Source: G965237725 sp965237725 (lineage in GTDB: Bacteria > Pseudomonadota > Gammaproteobacteria > Arenicellales > Poriferihabitantaceae). Taken from it: a DNA stretch of 64,000 bases. Where the stretch lies: positions 558,001 to 622,000 of the forward strand of contig OZ250151.1 in the NCBI GenBank assembly GCA_965237725.1, given 5' to 3'. Position 1 is the first letter of the stretch, and each line of letters begins with the position of its first letter. The notes under the pieces are model-generated. The model did not search any database. It was not told where the DNA came from and saw only the letters and a list, made by a program, of their open reading frames with translations. Positions 55,569-63,699 of this stretch are shown here, one piece after another. The position numbers and the translations under genes are program-made.

Positions 55569-56426
55569 GTGGTTAATGTAGCGCCAGCCAAAACCATTGT
55601 AATTTTGTCCCATCAACGTTCGAAGCGCTTTGGACTCAAAAAATATTCAATTTTTGAACTCGCCCTGGCATGGCGAAAACAGGGGCATACTGTTATTGAA
55701 CTTTACGGAATTAGTAAATTTGTGCCTGCGGATTTGTGTATTTTGCACGTTGATCTGTCAGTTGTTCCTGATAGTTATATTGGATTTTCCAATAAATATC
55801 CTGTGGTGATTAATGGCAAAATTACTGACACTCGAAAAACCCAGATTAGTACTAACCTGATATTTCCTGGAGATTCCTACAATGGAAAGGTTATCTTAAA
55901 ATCAAATCTGAATTATGGCGGCTGGCCTGAGCGAATTCTAACCGCTAACGTGTTTACAATCTTTTTACTCAAGATACTACGGTTTATTAAAAACCCCAGC
56001 GATCGAATATTAACCCAGGCTGATTACAAAGTTTACGGCTGCATTGATCAGGTTCCTGACAAACACCGTAACAACCCCGCTTATGTGATCGAGAAGTTTA
56101 TACCCGAACGAAGTGCTGAATTCTACTGCGTCAACTACTACATATTTTTTGGTAGCTACGAACTGGGCCGAAAATTATATTCCACGAACAAGATTGTTTC
56201 AGGGGACAACTCGGTTAGAAGGCACCCCATTACAACCCATGCCGAAATTGTAAAACTACGACATAAGCTCGGTATGGATTATGGCAAAATTGATTATTGT
56301 GTAGTCGATGGAAAAGTAATTTTGCTGGACGCCAATAAAACTATGGGTAGCCCCCGTGGAATGCGTCCAACGCAGCAATCTGAATTTGTCAAATTGGCAT
56401 CAACAAAACTTTCAGAATATTTTTAA
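55569..56426 (+). CDS. ATP-grasp-like protein of unknown substrate
   Basis: 285 residues from GTG 55569, chosen because CAGGAG lies six bases upstream and the ATG at 55552 is out of frame. The N-terminal part (IVILSHQRSKRFGLKKYSIFELALAWR) looks like a pre-ATP-grasp domain. The middle has NYGGWPERI, then PAYVIEKFIPER near residue 180, the place of the ATP-grasp hinge. The C-terminal part has MDYGKIDYCVVDGKVILLDANKTMGSP, which matches the metal- and ATP-binding end of RimK/D-Ala ligase-type enzymes (D then N ligands). Such enzymes join a carboxylate to an amine. It is unlike any specific ligase I know. Neighbours: TPR protein upstream, MITE copy C downstream. Confidence 0.62.
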   Translation: MVNVAPAKTIVILSHQRSKRFGLKKYSIFELALAWRKQGHTVIELYGISKFVPADLCILHVDLSVVPDSYIGFSNKYPVVINGKITDTRKTQISTNLIFPGDSYNGKVILKSNLNYGGWPERILTANVFTIFLLKILRFIKNPSDRILTQADYKVYGCIDQVPDKHRNNPAYVIEKFIPERSAEFYCVNYYIFFGSYELGRKLYSTNKIVSGDNSVRRHPITTHAEIVKLRHKLGMDYGKIDYCVVDGKVILLDANKTMGSPRGMRPTQQSEFVKLASTKLSEYF

Positions 56427-56534
56427 CCCTCGGATTAAAGACCTGAAGAGCGCACAATGGAAGCTTCGCTACCAGAGTTTAAGGCGAAATCAGTGAAATC
56501 GTATTTACGATAACCTGGTTCACTTATTTTCTTG

Positions 56535-56721
56535 GGAGCCTCTGATTAAAAATGGGCAGATCAAGTTGCCACAAAATATGGGGCTGGGTAAAATAATCAA
56601 GTTCAAGGCGCGAAACGCACACAATAGCACGGCTATTGCGAAGTTTTGCAACGCAGAAATTGCCACGCGATAACTTGGGTTTGAACTCAAATTGACTGTT
56701 CATGTTTTAATCAGAGGTTCC
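56535..56721 (+). mobile_element. MITE-like element, copy C
   Basis: 187 bp. Ends are GGAGCCTCTGATTAAAA and TTTTAATCAGAGGTTCC, the cleanest inverted repeats of the three copies. The centre holds CAATAGC-acg-GCTATTG. It aligns with copy B over its whole length with few changes. The right end lies one base from the TAG stop of the minus-strand aminotransferase gene, so the element sits in its 3' flank. Confidence 0.87.
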
Positions 56722-57837
56722 CTAACTGACTTTTTCTTTTAATATCCCGATACATCGTTCAACATAGTCAGCTCTGCTGGCCTGACCCATTAGTCCAATT
56801 CGCCAGATTTTTCCTGCCAGGGTACCCAGTCCTGCACCGATCTCCAAACCATGGGTGTCGAGGAAATACTTTCTGGTTTGAGCATCATCAATCCCCTCAG
56901 GAATGATCACGGTGTTTAGTTGAGGCAGACGATAGTCGCTGTCTACCAGCAAACCCAGCCCAATTTCGCTGAGCCCCGAAACAAGCAAATCGTGATTGCG
57001 CCGATGCCGGGCAATGGTATTTTCCAGGCCCTCTTCGTGAACCATTAACAGGGCTTCATGCAAGGAATACAAGGTATTTACCGGCGCGGTGTGATGATAT
57101 GAACGTCCACCTTCAGCGCCCCAGTAACCCATTACCAGATTGACGTCCAGAAACCAACTTTGAACCTTGGTCTTGCGAGATTTTATTTTTTCCAATGCTG
57201 AGTCACCAAAGGTTACCGGCGACAACCCTGGAAAACTGGATAAACATTTCTGGCTACCGGAATAAACCGCATCCAGTCCCCATTCATCAACTTTTAAGGG
57301 TACCCCTGCCAATGAGGTTACCGCATCGACGATAACTAGGGCGCCATGATCATGGGCCAGTTTGGTCAGCGTTTCAGCATCTGACAACACCCCAGTGGAT
57401 GTTTCTGCGTGTACAAAAGATAAAATCTTCGTATCAGGATTATCATTCAGGGCCTCTTCTACTTTTTCAATATCAACGGGTTTTCCCCATTCATCTTCTA
57501 CGATTACAGCTGTGCCACCGCAGCGTTCGACATTTTCTTTCATTCGGCCACCGAAAACGCCGTTTATACAGACGATAACCTTGTCTCCAGGCTCAACCAG
57601 ATTGGTAAAACACATCTCCATCCCCGCAGACCCGGGTGCGCTCACTGGCATGGTCATGTAGTTTTCTGTCTGAAACACATATTGGAGCAAATGTTTGATT
57701 TCATCCATAAGGGCCACAAAAGTTGGATCGAGGTGACCGATTGTGGGTCGTGAAGATGCTTCTAAAACGCGATTGTGAACCATTGTCGGACCAGGGCCCA
57801 TCAACAGTCGTTTTGGTGGCGTGAATGATTGATACAT
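56722..57837 (-). CDS. Class V aminotransferase, alanine-glyoxylate type
   Basis: 371 residues, PLP-dependent. The N-terminus LLMGPGPTMVHNRVLEASS and the PLP-binding Lys in YSGSQKCLSSFPGLSPV near residue 195 are signatures of the AGT/SgaA group. The C-terminal GLGTLAGKIWRIGLMGQAS binds the substrate carboxylate. The likely reaction is glyoxylate plus alanine (or serine) to glycine plus pyruvate (or hydroxypyruvate). It diverges from the serA-serC operon and is not far from the gcv cluster, which fits serine/glycine metabolism. Confidence 0.88.
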   Translation of the reverse strand: MYQSFTPPKRLLMGPGPTMVHNRVLEASSRPTIGHLDPTFVALMDEIKHLLQYVFQTENYMTMPVSAPGSAGMEMCFTNLVEPGDKVIVCINGVFGGRMKENVERCGGTAVIVEDEWGKPVDIEKVEEALNDNPDTKILSFVHAETSTGVLSDAETLTKLAHDHGALVIVDAVTSLAGVPLKVDEWGLDAVYSGSQKCLSSFPGLSPVTFGDSALEKIKSRKTKVQSWFLDVNLVMGYWGAEGGRSYHHTAPVNTLYSLHEALLMVHEEGLENTIARHRRNHDLLVSGLSEIGLGLLVDSDYRLPQLNTVIIPEGIDDAQTRKYFLDTHGLEIGAGLGTLAGKIWRIGLMGQASRADYVERCIGILKEKVS

Positions 57838-58107
57838 GATAAAAAACCGTAAAATTTAATGGGCTGATCATAAGGATTTTTTTCATCAATCGACATCATG
57901 ATGAATGATCATTGATATAACATTATTTGATTATCTGCATACGACTACCTCAACAAGTTTGACGACAACTTTGGTAATATCTGCCCCCATTTTGTATGCA
58001 AATAAACTAGACTTCGACGCCCCGGATTTTTTAATGGCAGATTAGGATTAATATTTTGATCCATTTTGAGAATAATCAGATTTTATAGACACAAATTACC
58101 GAAAACG
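57838..58107. other. Divergent control region between the glyoxylate aminotransferase and serA
   Basis: About 270 bp. It contains short perfect palindromes: CATCATGATG at 57893-57902 and ATGATCAT at 57904-57911, close together and about 60 bp upstream of the aminotransferase start. They may be a regulator site, but the arms are short and AT-rich. Confidence 0.35.
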
Positions 58108-59067
58108 ATGAAAATATTAATCGCAGACAGCTTTCCTGAGTCCCATGCTGCTCAATTGACCGACCTCGGCCACGAGCTACAAATTGACCCCGCGTTGGAG
58201 GGTGATGCACTCACCGATGCGATATCGGATAATGAAGTTCTCATAGTGCGAAGCACTAAAGTTTCCGCCGAGAATATTGATGCCGGCACCTGCCTGAAAT
58301 TGATTATTCGGGCTGGCGCAGGAACCAACACTATTGATAAGGCTCATGCTGCAGATAAAAACGTTCGAGTATGCAATGTTCCTGGCGCTAATTCCGTTGC
58401 CGTTGCAGAGCTGGTGATGGGTCTGATCATCGCAATCGATCGTAATATTGCTGACAATGTTAGCGACCTGAAAAACAAAACCTGGAATAAAAAGAAATAC
58501 TCCAAAGCCCAGGGGCTGTACGGCCAGAGCATGGGCATACTCGGTCTGGGCGCAATTGGTCTTGCCGTTGCGGAGCGGGCAAATGCATTTGGTATTAAAG
58601 TTTATGCCCTGGCAAAATCCGGCAGAACTGACGAGGCCAACAAAAGAATTAGTGATGCAAGTATTGCCCAGTTAGATTCCCTTGATCAACTGCTAGAGAC
58701 TTGCGACATCATCTCCCTGCATATGCCATCCAACGATGACACGAACAAAATGGTAAACCAGTCATTTCTGGGTAAAATGAAAGATGGCGCCATGTTAATA
58801 AACTCCTCCAGGGGAGAACTTGTTGACGAAGCCGCACTGTTAGATGCGATGAATTCCAAAGGCATTCGGGCCGGACTGGATGTATATGACAACGAACCGG
58901 GAGCTGGAGATGATTCTTTCGATTCTGCAATCGCAGCCCACCCTTCAGTGTGCGGAACCCATCATATCGGCGCATCCACTGAGCAGGCACAAACTGCAGT
59001 TGCGGATGGCGTAATTGCGGTTATACAGACTTTTGAGTCTGGAAGTCTAAAGTTTTGCGTGAACTAA
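58108..59067 (+). CDS. serA: D-3-phosphoglycerate dehydrogenase, short form without ACT domain
   Basis: 319 residues from ATG 58108; an upstream TTG at 58066 would only add a basic, unrelated N-terminus. The Rossmann motif is MGILGLGAIGLAVAERA near residue 142, then INSSRGELVDEAAL, and the catalytic His is in CGTHHIGAST near residue 289 with Arg in IIRAGAGTNTID. It oxidises 3-phosphoglycerate, the first step of serine synthesis. It lacks the C-terminal ACT domain, so feedback by serine as in E. coli SerA is unlikely. It lies 31 bp before serC, which supports the role over other 2-hydroxyacid dehydrogenases. Confidence 0.9.
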   Translation: MKILIADSFPESHAAQLTDLGHELQIDPALEGDALTDAISDNEVLIVRSTKVSAENIDAGTCLKLIIRAGAGTNTIDKAHAADKNVRVCNVPGANSVAVAELVMGLIIAIDRNIADNVSDLKNKTWNKKKYSKAQGLYGQSMGILGLGAIGLAVAERANAFGIKVYALAKSGRTDEANKRISDASIAQLDSLDQLLETCDIISLHMPSNDDTNKMVNQSFLGKMKDGAMLINSSRGELVDEAALLDAMNSKGIRAGLDVYDNEPGAGDDSFDSAIAAHPSVCGTHHIGASTEQAQTAVADGVIAVIQTFESGSLKFCVN

Positions 59068-59098
59068 TCATATTTAATACAGGAAACAGGAAAAACCA

Positions 59099-60184
59099 AT
59101 GAGTAACAGAAAACATAATTTCAGCGCTGGCCCATGTACCCTGCCGTTGGAAGTACTGGAAGAAGCCCAATCTGAATTTGTGGATTATCAGGGCGCTGGA
59201 ATGTCGCTTATCGAAATGAGCCATCGCGGTAAGCATTTTGATGCCGTGGCTAACGAAGCCATGGCATTATCCACGGAAGTGTTCGAAGTCCCCGATGACT
59301 TTGCCGTACTGTTTTTACAGGGTGGCGCAATTTTGCAATTTTCCATGATTCCGATGAATCTGTTGGGGAATGGCAAAAAAGGCGCTTATGTTAACTCTGG
59401 CACCTGGGCTGATGGGGCGATCAAGGATGCAAAAGAATATGGGGACATCTATACCGCATGGGATGGTGCTGATTGCAATTACACTAAAATGCCTTCCAGC
59501 GATGAAATTAAATTGCAGGACAACACCCGTTACCTGCATATAACCACCAATGAAACCATTGGTGGTATTCGTTTCCCCGAATGGCCGGATGTTGATGTTC
59601 CGCTGATTGGTGACATGTCGTCAGAATACATGGCCCGCCCGCTGCCCTGGGAAAAGTTTGATCTGGTCTACGGTGGCGTGCAAAAGAATCTGGGGCCGGC
59701 AGGTATGGCGGTTGTATTTATCCGTAAATCAATACTCGATCAATGCAATAAAAACATGGGGCGATATCTGCGATACGATATCCATGAATCAAATGGTTCC
59801 ATGTTCAACACCCCACCGGTATTTACAATTTACATGTTGGGTAAAGTTTTAAAATGGATGAAAAAACAGGGCGGACTGTCTGCCATAGAATCAATGGCAG
59901 CAGAAAAAGCCAGTGCATTGTATGACGCGATAGATTCCAGTGATGGCTATTATAATTGCCCGGTAGATGTATCATGCCGCTCCCATATGAATGTGGTATT
60001 CAGACTACCCAATGAAGACCTGGAACAACAGTTTTTGACGGAAGCGGGCGAAGCCGATCTGTTGAATTTAAAAGGTCATCGCAGTGTTGGCGGGTGTCGG
60101 GCGAGTATTTATAATGCGCTACCGAAGAGCAGTGTTGATGCATTGACCGAATTTATGTCGAAATTCAAAAGCAACAACAGCTAA
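59099..60184 (+). CDS. serC: Phosphoserine aminotransferase
   Basis: 361 residues, normal length. The start MSNRKHNFSAGPCTLPLEVL is typical, and the PLP Lys is in DLVYGGVQKNLGPAGMAVV near residue 196. Further on, LRYDIHESNGSMFNTPP and LKGHRSVGGCRASIYNA complete the signature. It converts 3-phosphohydroxypyruvate and glutamate to phosphoserine (and serves vitamin B6 synthesis). Ribosome-binding site ACAGGAAACAGGAAA precedes ATG 59099. It is the middle gene of serA-serC-DUF1015. serB is not in the window. Confidence 0.95.
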   Translation: MSNRKHNFSAGPCTLPLEVLEEAQSEFVDYQGAGMSLIEMSHRGKHFDAVANEAMALSTEVFEVPDDFAVLFLQGGAILQFSMIPMNLLGNGKKGAYVNSGTWADGAIKDAKEYGDIYTAWDGADCNYTKMPSSDEIKLQDNTRYLHITTNETIGGIRFPEWPDVDVPLIGDMSSEYMARPLPWEKFDLVYGGVQKNLGPAGMAVVFIRKSILDQCNKNMGRYLRYDIHESNGSMFNTPPVFTIYMLGKVLKWMKKQGGLSAIESMAAEKASALYDAIDSSDGYYNCPVDVSCRSHMNVVFRLPNEDLEQQFLTEAGEADLLNLKGHRSVGGCRASIYNALPKSSVDALTEFMSKFKSNNS

Positions 60185-60196
60185 AACCTATCGGTT

Positions 60197-61435
60197 ATGA
60201 CAAGAATCAAGGCTTTTGATGGTTATCTGGTCAATGCCAGTCGAGCCAGTGAAGTTGTTTCACCGGCTTACGATTCCGTGTCGCCAGAACAAAGGCGTTT
60301 ATTTGCCGAACAAAATCCGCATAATTTTCTAAACACAATGCGGTTACTGGAAGATTATCCTGCTGACAATCAGCCTTCCTCTGAACAATTGCTTTTGAAT
60401 AACAAATCCAGCCTGGACAAGTTATTACAGGATGGTTCCTTTGATTTGTTACCCCATCAATGCATGTTTCTCTATCAATTACAATCGGGAGAACATGTTC
60501 AAACTGGCCTGGTTTGCGAAGTTGGGGTGGAAGAATACGAGCAGGGAAAATTGCGCAAACACGAAAACACGCGTAGTGATAAGGAAGACCTCCTGACCAA
60601 CTATCAAAAAGTGGTTGGTGCCTCTTCCAGTCCAATCTGCCTTACTTATCCGCAGAATGATGCAATCGACAAAGTTATAAATCAGTTTCTCGAAAACGAT
60701 CCGGATCTTGAATTTATATCGGAAGATGGTGTCATTCAAAAAATCTGGTGCGTGGAAAATTCAAATGATCAACAGCATTTGATGGATTTGTATAGCAATA
60801 TTGATGTGACCTATCTCACAGACGGGCATCATCGAGCGGCTTCAGGGCGGCGATATGCCGAATTTATGCGAGAAGAAAATGGCAATACCGGTGACGAACC
60901 TTATAACCACTTCCTGGTAGCACTGTTTCCGGACAACCAGTTAAATCTATTGCCCTTTCATCGATGCGTTAAGGATTTAAATGGGCTGAGTGAAACCCAA
61001 ATTGTTGAAGCCCTTGGGAAATGTTTTGATGTCAAACACCTGAGCGATCAAACTGGATTCGAATCGAGCCAACACGGTGAATTCGGAATGTATATTAACA
61101 ACAACTGGTATCAACTTAATCTGAAACCAGAATGTGTTGACCGGTCCGACCCCGTTAATTCGCTGGATGTCACCTTATTACAGAATCTCATTCTCGACCC
61201 GATTCTCGGTATCAAGGATATGCGTAGCGATCCCCGGCTCGATTATGTTGCTGGGGTGAGTGGCAATGAAGGGATATTGCAAAAATGCAGTGAAGGCTGG
61301 GCCGTTATATTTGCATGTTATGCAACATCCATTGAACAATTAATGGATGTTGCCGATGTTGATGCATTAATGCCACCCAAATCCACCTACTTCGACCCAA
61401 AACCCCGCTCCGGCATTTTTGTTAGATTGAAATGA
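60197..61435 (+). CDS. DUF1015-family protein of the serine operon
   Basis: 412 residues, soluble. The family mark YLTDGHHRAASGRRYAEFM is near residue 212, and the N-terminal SPAYDSVSPEQRRLFAEQNPHNFLN matches DUF1015 members. The C-terminal DPRLDYVAGV and FDPKPRSGIFVRL also fit. No function is established to my knowledge, although relatives often sit with serA/serC in bacteria and archaea, suggesting a link to phosphoserine or serine metabolism. The gene starts 12 bp after serC, clearly in the same operon. A perfect 18 bp hairpin covers its stop codon. Confidence 0.87.
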   Translation: MTRIKAFDGYLVNASRASEVVSPAYDSVSPEQRRLFAEQNPHNFLNTMRLLEDYPADNQPSSEQLLLNNKSSLDKLLQDGSFDLLPHQCMFLYQLQSGEHVQTGLVCEVGVEEYEQGKLRKHENTRSDKEDLLTNYQKVVGASSSPICLTYPQNDAIDKVINQFLENDPDLEFISEDGVIQKIWCVENSNDQQHLMDLYSNIDVTYLTDGHHRAASGRRYAEFMREENGNTGDEPYNHFLVALFPDNQLNLLPFHRCVKDLNGLSETQIVEALGKCFDVKHLSDQTGFESSQHGEFGMYINNNWYQLNLKPECVDRSDPVNSLDVTLLQNLILDPILGIKDMRSDPRLDYVAGVSGNEGILQKCSEGWAVIFACYATSIEQLMDVADVDALMPPKSTYFDPKPRSGIFVRLK

Positions 61436-61470
61436 TATTAAATAATTGCGAAGCAATTATTTAATATCAT
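61432..61470. terminator. Perfect 18 bp hairpin at the end of the serine operon
   Basis: Arms 61432-61449 and 61453-61470 are exact reverse complements, with the three-base loop GAA. The left arm overlaps the DUF1015 stop codon (TGA 61433-61435). It is AT-rich and lacks a long T tract, so it may act as a terminator or as a 3' end that protects the mRNA. Confidence 0.65.
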
Positions 61471-61484
61471 CTTACAAATACATA

Positions 61485-61524
61485 CGTCATCCCGGACAGC
61501 GCAAAGCGGTGATCCGGGATCCAG
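61485..61524 (+). repeat. Short palindromic repeat (GTCATCCCGG...CCGGGATCC), copy 1
   Basis: CGTCATCCCGGACAGCGC, a short middle, then GATCCGGGATCCAG. Inner arms ATCCCGGA and TCCGGGAT are complementary. It is shared with 61630-61667 and with the outer arms of the composite repeats at 26018 and 26367. Confidence 0.7.
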
Positions 61525-61546
61525 TTTCTTTTAATCCAAATTTATA

Positions 61547-61582
61547 TGGATCCTTCACTCGTTTCACGAGTTCAGGATGACG
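61547..61582 (-). repeat. Short dispersed repeat (CGTCATCCTGA...GGATCC type), inverted
   Basis: The reverse complement reads CGTCATCCTGAACTCGTGAA, then ACGAGTGAAGGATCCA, the same unit as at 25936, 26018 and 26367 with a different central arm. Confidence 0.65.
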
Positions 61583-61629
61583 TAAAGTATTCGTTTGCAC
61601 GTTGTCTACATCACCTTTCAACAACATAT

Positions 61630-61667
61630 GTCATCCCGGACAGAACAAAGCGATGATCCGGGATCCA
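61630..61667 (+). repeat. Short palindromic repeat (GTCATCCCGG...CCGGGATCC), copy 2
   Basis: GTCATCCCGGACAGAACAAA, then GCGATGATCCGGGATCCA; nearly identical to copy 1 at 61485. The two copies flank the inverted repeat at 61547 in the gap between DUF1015 and prmC. Confidence 0.7.
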
Positions 61668-61713
61668 CTTTCATAACTTCGCAAATTTTTATGCCGAATC
61701 GCTACAGTACCTG

Positions 61714-62547
61714 CTACTGAATCCGCCCCTCGCTAACCCGGTCATTCCCTGACAAATCCTGGCGCGTGTTGATATCCATGTAACCAGCGCATTGGAATAA
61801 TTGCCGAACACTCCGCCCCTGTTCAAAGCCATGCTCGACTATCAACCACCCATCTCGCGATAAGAATGCTTTGCCCTGGTTAACTATAGTTTCGAGGGCC
61901 GCTAAACCGGCGTCCTCCGCAACCAGCGCGTCCCGAGGTTCAAACCGCAAATCTCCCTGCTCCAGATGACTATCGTTCGGATCGATATAGGGTGGATTAG
62001 AGCAGATTAAATCAAATTGCATGCCATTCAAATTTTTGTACCAGTCACTCGTAACAAACGATACATTTTCAATACCCAGTGCTTGCTGGTTTACAATTGC
62101 AATTTCTAGTGCATCGGCAGAAATATCTGTTGCAGTAATTTTAACCTCAGAACACTCTGAAGCAATGGCCAAAGCTATAGCGCCGCTCCCCGTTCCTAAC
62201 TCCAAAATAGAACGGGCAGGGTTTTCTTCGATTCGAGCTAAAACCCGTTCCACCAGGGTCTCGGTTTCGTGACGGGGAATTAAGACCGATTGGTTAACCT
62301 TTAACAGTAGTGACCAAAATTCCCGAATCCCTGTCAGATAGGCAACTGGAATGCCACGATTTCTTTTTTCAAGCAGATCAGTGTATTGCCGAATCTCGGT
62401 ATCATTCAATTGTCGATGACCGTTAGTAATCAGCTCAGCTTCGCTCTGGTCGAGTACTAGCCGCAAAAGAATTCTGCTATCGCTATCTTCCAGATGATTG
62501 AATTTTGAATTGGTTCGAGTTTGTTTGAGGATTTCGTCGACGGTCAC
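61714..62547 (-). CDS. prmC: Peptide chain release factor N5-glutamine methyltransferase
   Basis: 277 residues from a GTG at 62545-62547; no ATG fits. The SAM-binding ILELGTGSGAIALAIASE is near residue 115, and the catalytic SNPPYIDPND near residue 185 binds the target Gln. It methylates the Gln of the GGQ loop in RF1 and RF2. It follows prfA by 15 bp, so target and modifier are co-expressed, as in most gammaproteobacteria. Confidence 0.95.
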   Translation of the reverse strand: MTVDEILKQTRTNSKFNHLEDSDSRILLRLVLDQSEAELITNGHRQLNDTEIRQYTDLLEKRNRGIPVAYLTGIREFWSLLLKVNQSVLIPRHETETLVERVLARIEENPARSILELGTGSGAIALAIASECSEVKITATDISADALEIAIVNQQALGIENVSFVTSDWYKNLNGMQFDLICSNPPYIDPNDSHLEQGDLRFEPRDALVAEDAGLAALETIVNQGKAFLSRDGWLIVEHGFEQGRSVRQLFQCAGYMDINTRQDLSGNDRVSEGRIQ

Positions 62548-62562
62548 AACAGCGGCTGCCTG

Positions 62563-63648
62563 TTAACTATTGTTCAATTCAGACAATAACTGGGCTTGAT
62601 GCTCTGAAATTAGAGGATCGATTAAATGATCTACATTCCCTCCCAGGACTTCATCCAGCTTGTATAAAGTCAAATTCACCCGATGATCGGTTACACGCCC
62701 CTGGGGGAAGTTGTAAGTACGAATTCTTTCTGAACGATCACCGCTACCAACCAGGGACTTTCGGGTACTGGCTTCTGCTTGTTGTTGCTCCTGAATCTGT
62801 GCTTCCAGCAGTCGTGATTTCAAAACTGACATCGCTCGCGCCCGGTTCTTATGTTGTGAACGCTCGTCCTGACATTCAACCACAACACCTGTAGGCAGAT
62901 GAGTAAGGCGAATGGCTGAATCGGTTTTGTTCACATGTTGACCTCCAGACCCCGATGCACGGAAGGTATCAACCCGTAAATCCGACGGGTTTATTTCAAT
63001 TTCATCCATCTCATCCGCTTCAGGCATCACCGCAACGGTACATGCAGAGGTATGTATACGACCCTGGGATTCCGTCTCTGGTACCCTTTGCACTCGATGA
63101 GCGCCGGATTCAAATTTTAATCTTGAATACGCTCCGATGCCCTCGATTCGACTGATAATTTCTTTATAGCCACCATGATCACCCTCACTTCTGCTCATCA
63201 CTTCCACTTTCCAGCGGCGACTCTCGGCGTAGGCGCTGTACATTTTAAACAAATCCCCGGAAAACAATGCGGCTTCATCGCCTCCAGTCCCTGCACGAAT
63301 TTCCAAAAAAATATTGCGATTATCATTTTGATCTTTTGGCAATAATAATGTTTGAAGATTGCTCTGGCATTTTTCCATGCTTTGCTGCAATAGCGGCAAT
63401 TCTTCTTTTGCCATTTCCCGAATAGTTTTGTCTCCATCTTCCAGCATCATCTGAGTTTCAGCGATTTCACCATCGAGACTCTGGTACTGATTAAAAGTCT
63501 CAACGATTGGAAGGATTTCAGACAACTCAATGGATAATTTTCGGAACAAATCCTGATCAGATATGGTATCCGGGTCGGATAACAAAACATTAATTTCTTC
63601 GTGTCGATCTACGACCTGATTTAGTTTTTCTTTAGTTGAGGGATTCAT
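62563..63648 (-). CDS. prfA: Peptide chain release factor 1
   Basis: 361 residues, normal length. The catalytic GGQ loop is in RASGSGGQHVNKTDSAIRL near residue 235. The stop-codon recognition region lies near residue 190 (SQGRIHTSACTVAVMPE, just after the RVPETE stretch). RF1 ends translation at UAA and UAG. It lies between hemA and prmC on the same strand, the standard hemA-prfA-prmC order. Confidence 0.97.
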   Translation of the reverse strand: MNPSTKEKLNQVVDRHEEINVLLSDPDTISDQDLFRKLSIELSEILPIVETFNQYQSLDGEIAETQMMLEDGDKTIREMAKEELPLLQQSMEKCQSNLQTLLLPKDQNDNRNIFLEIRAGTGGDEAALFSGDLFKMYSAYAESRRWKVEVMSRSEGDHGGYKEIISRIEGIGAYSRLKFESGAHRVQRVPETESQGRIHTSACTVAVMPEADEMDEIEINPSDLRVDTFRASGSGGQHVNKTDSAIRLTHLPTGVVVECQDERSQHKNRARAMSVLKSRLLEAQIQEQQQAEASTRKSLVGSGDRSERIRTYNFPQGRVTDHRVNLTLYKLDEVLGGNVDHLIDPLISEHQAQLLSELNNS

Positions 63649-63699
63649 TGCAATAGCGCATTACCGGTCAGCAAAACAAATTTGCTGGACTGGAATAAG

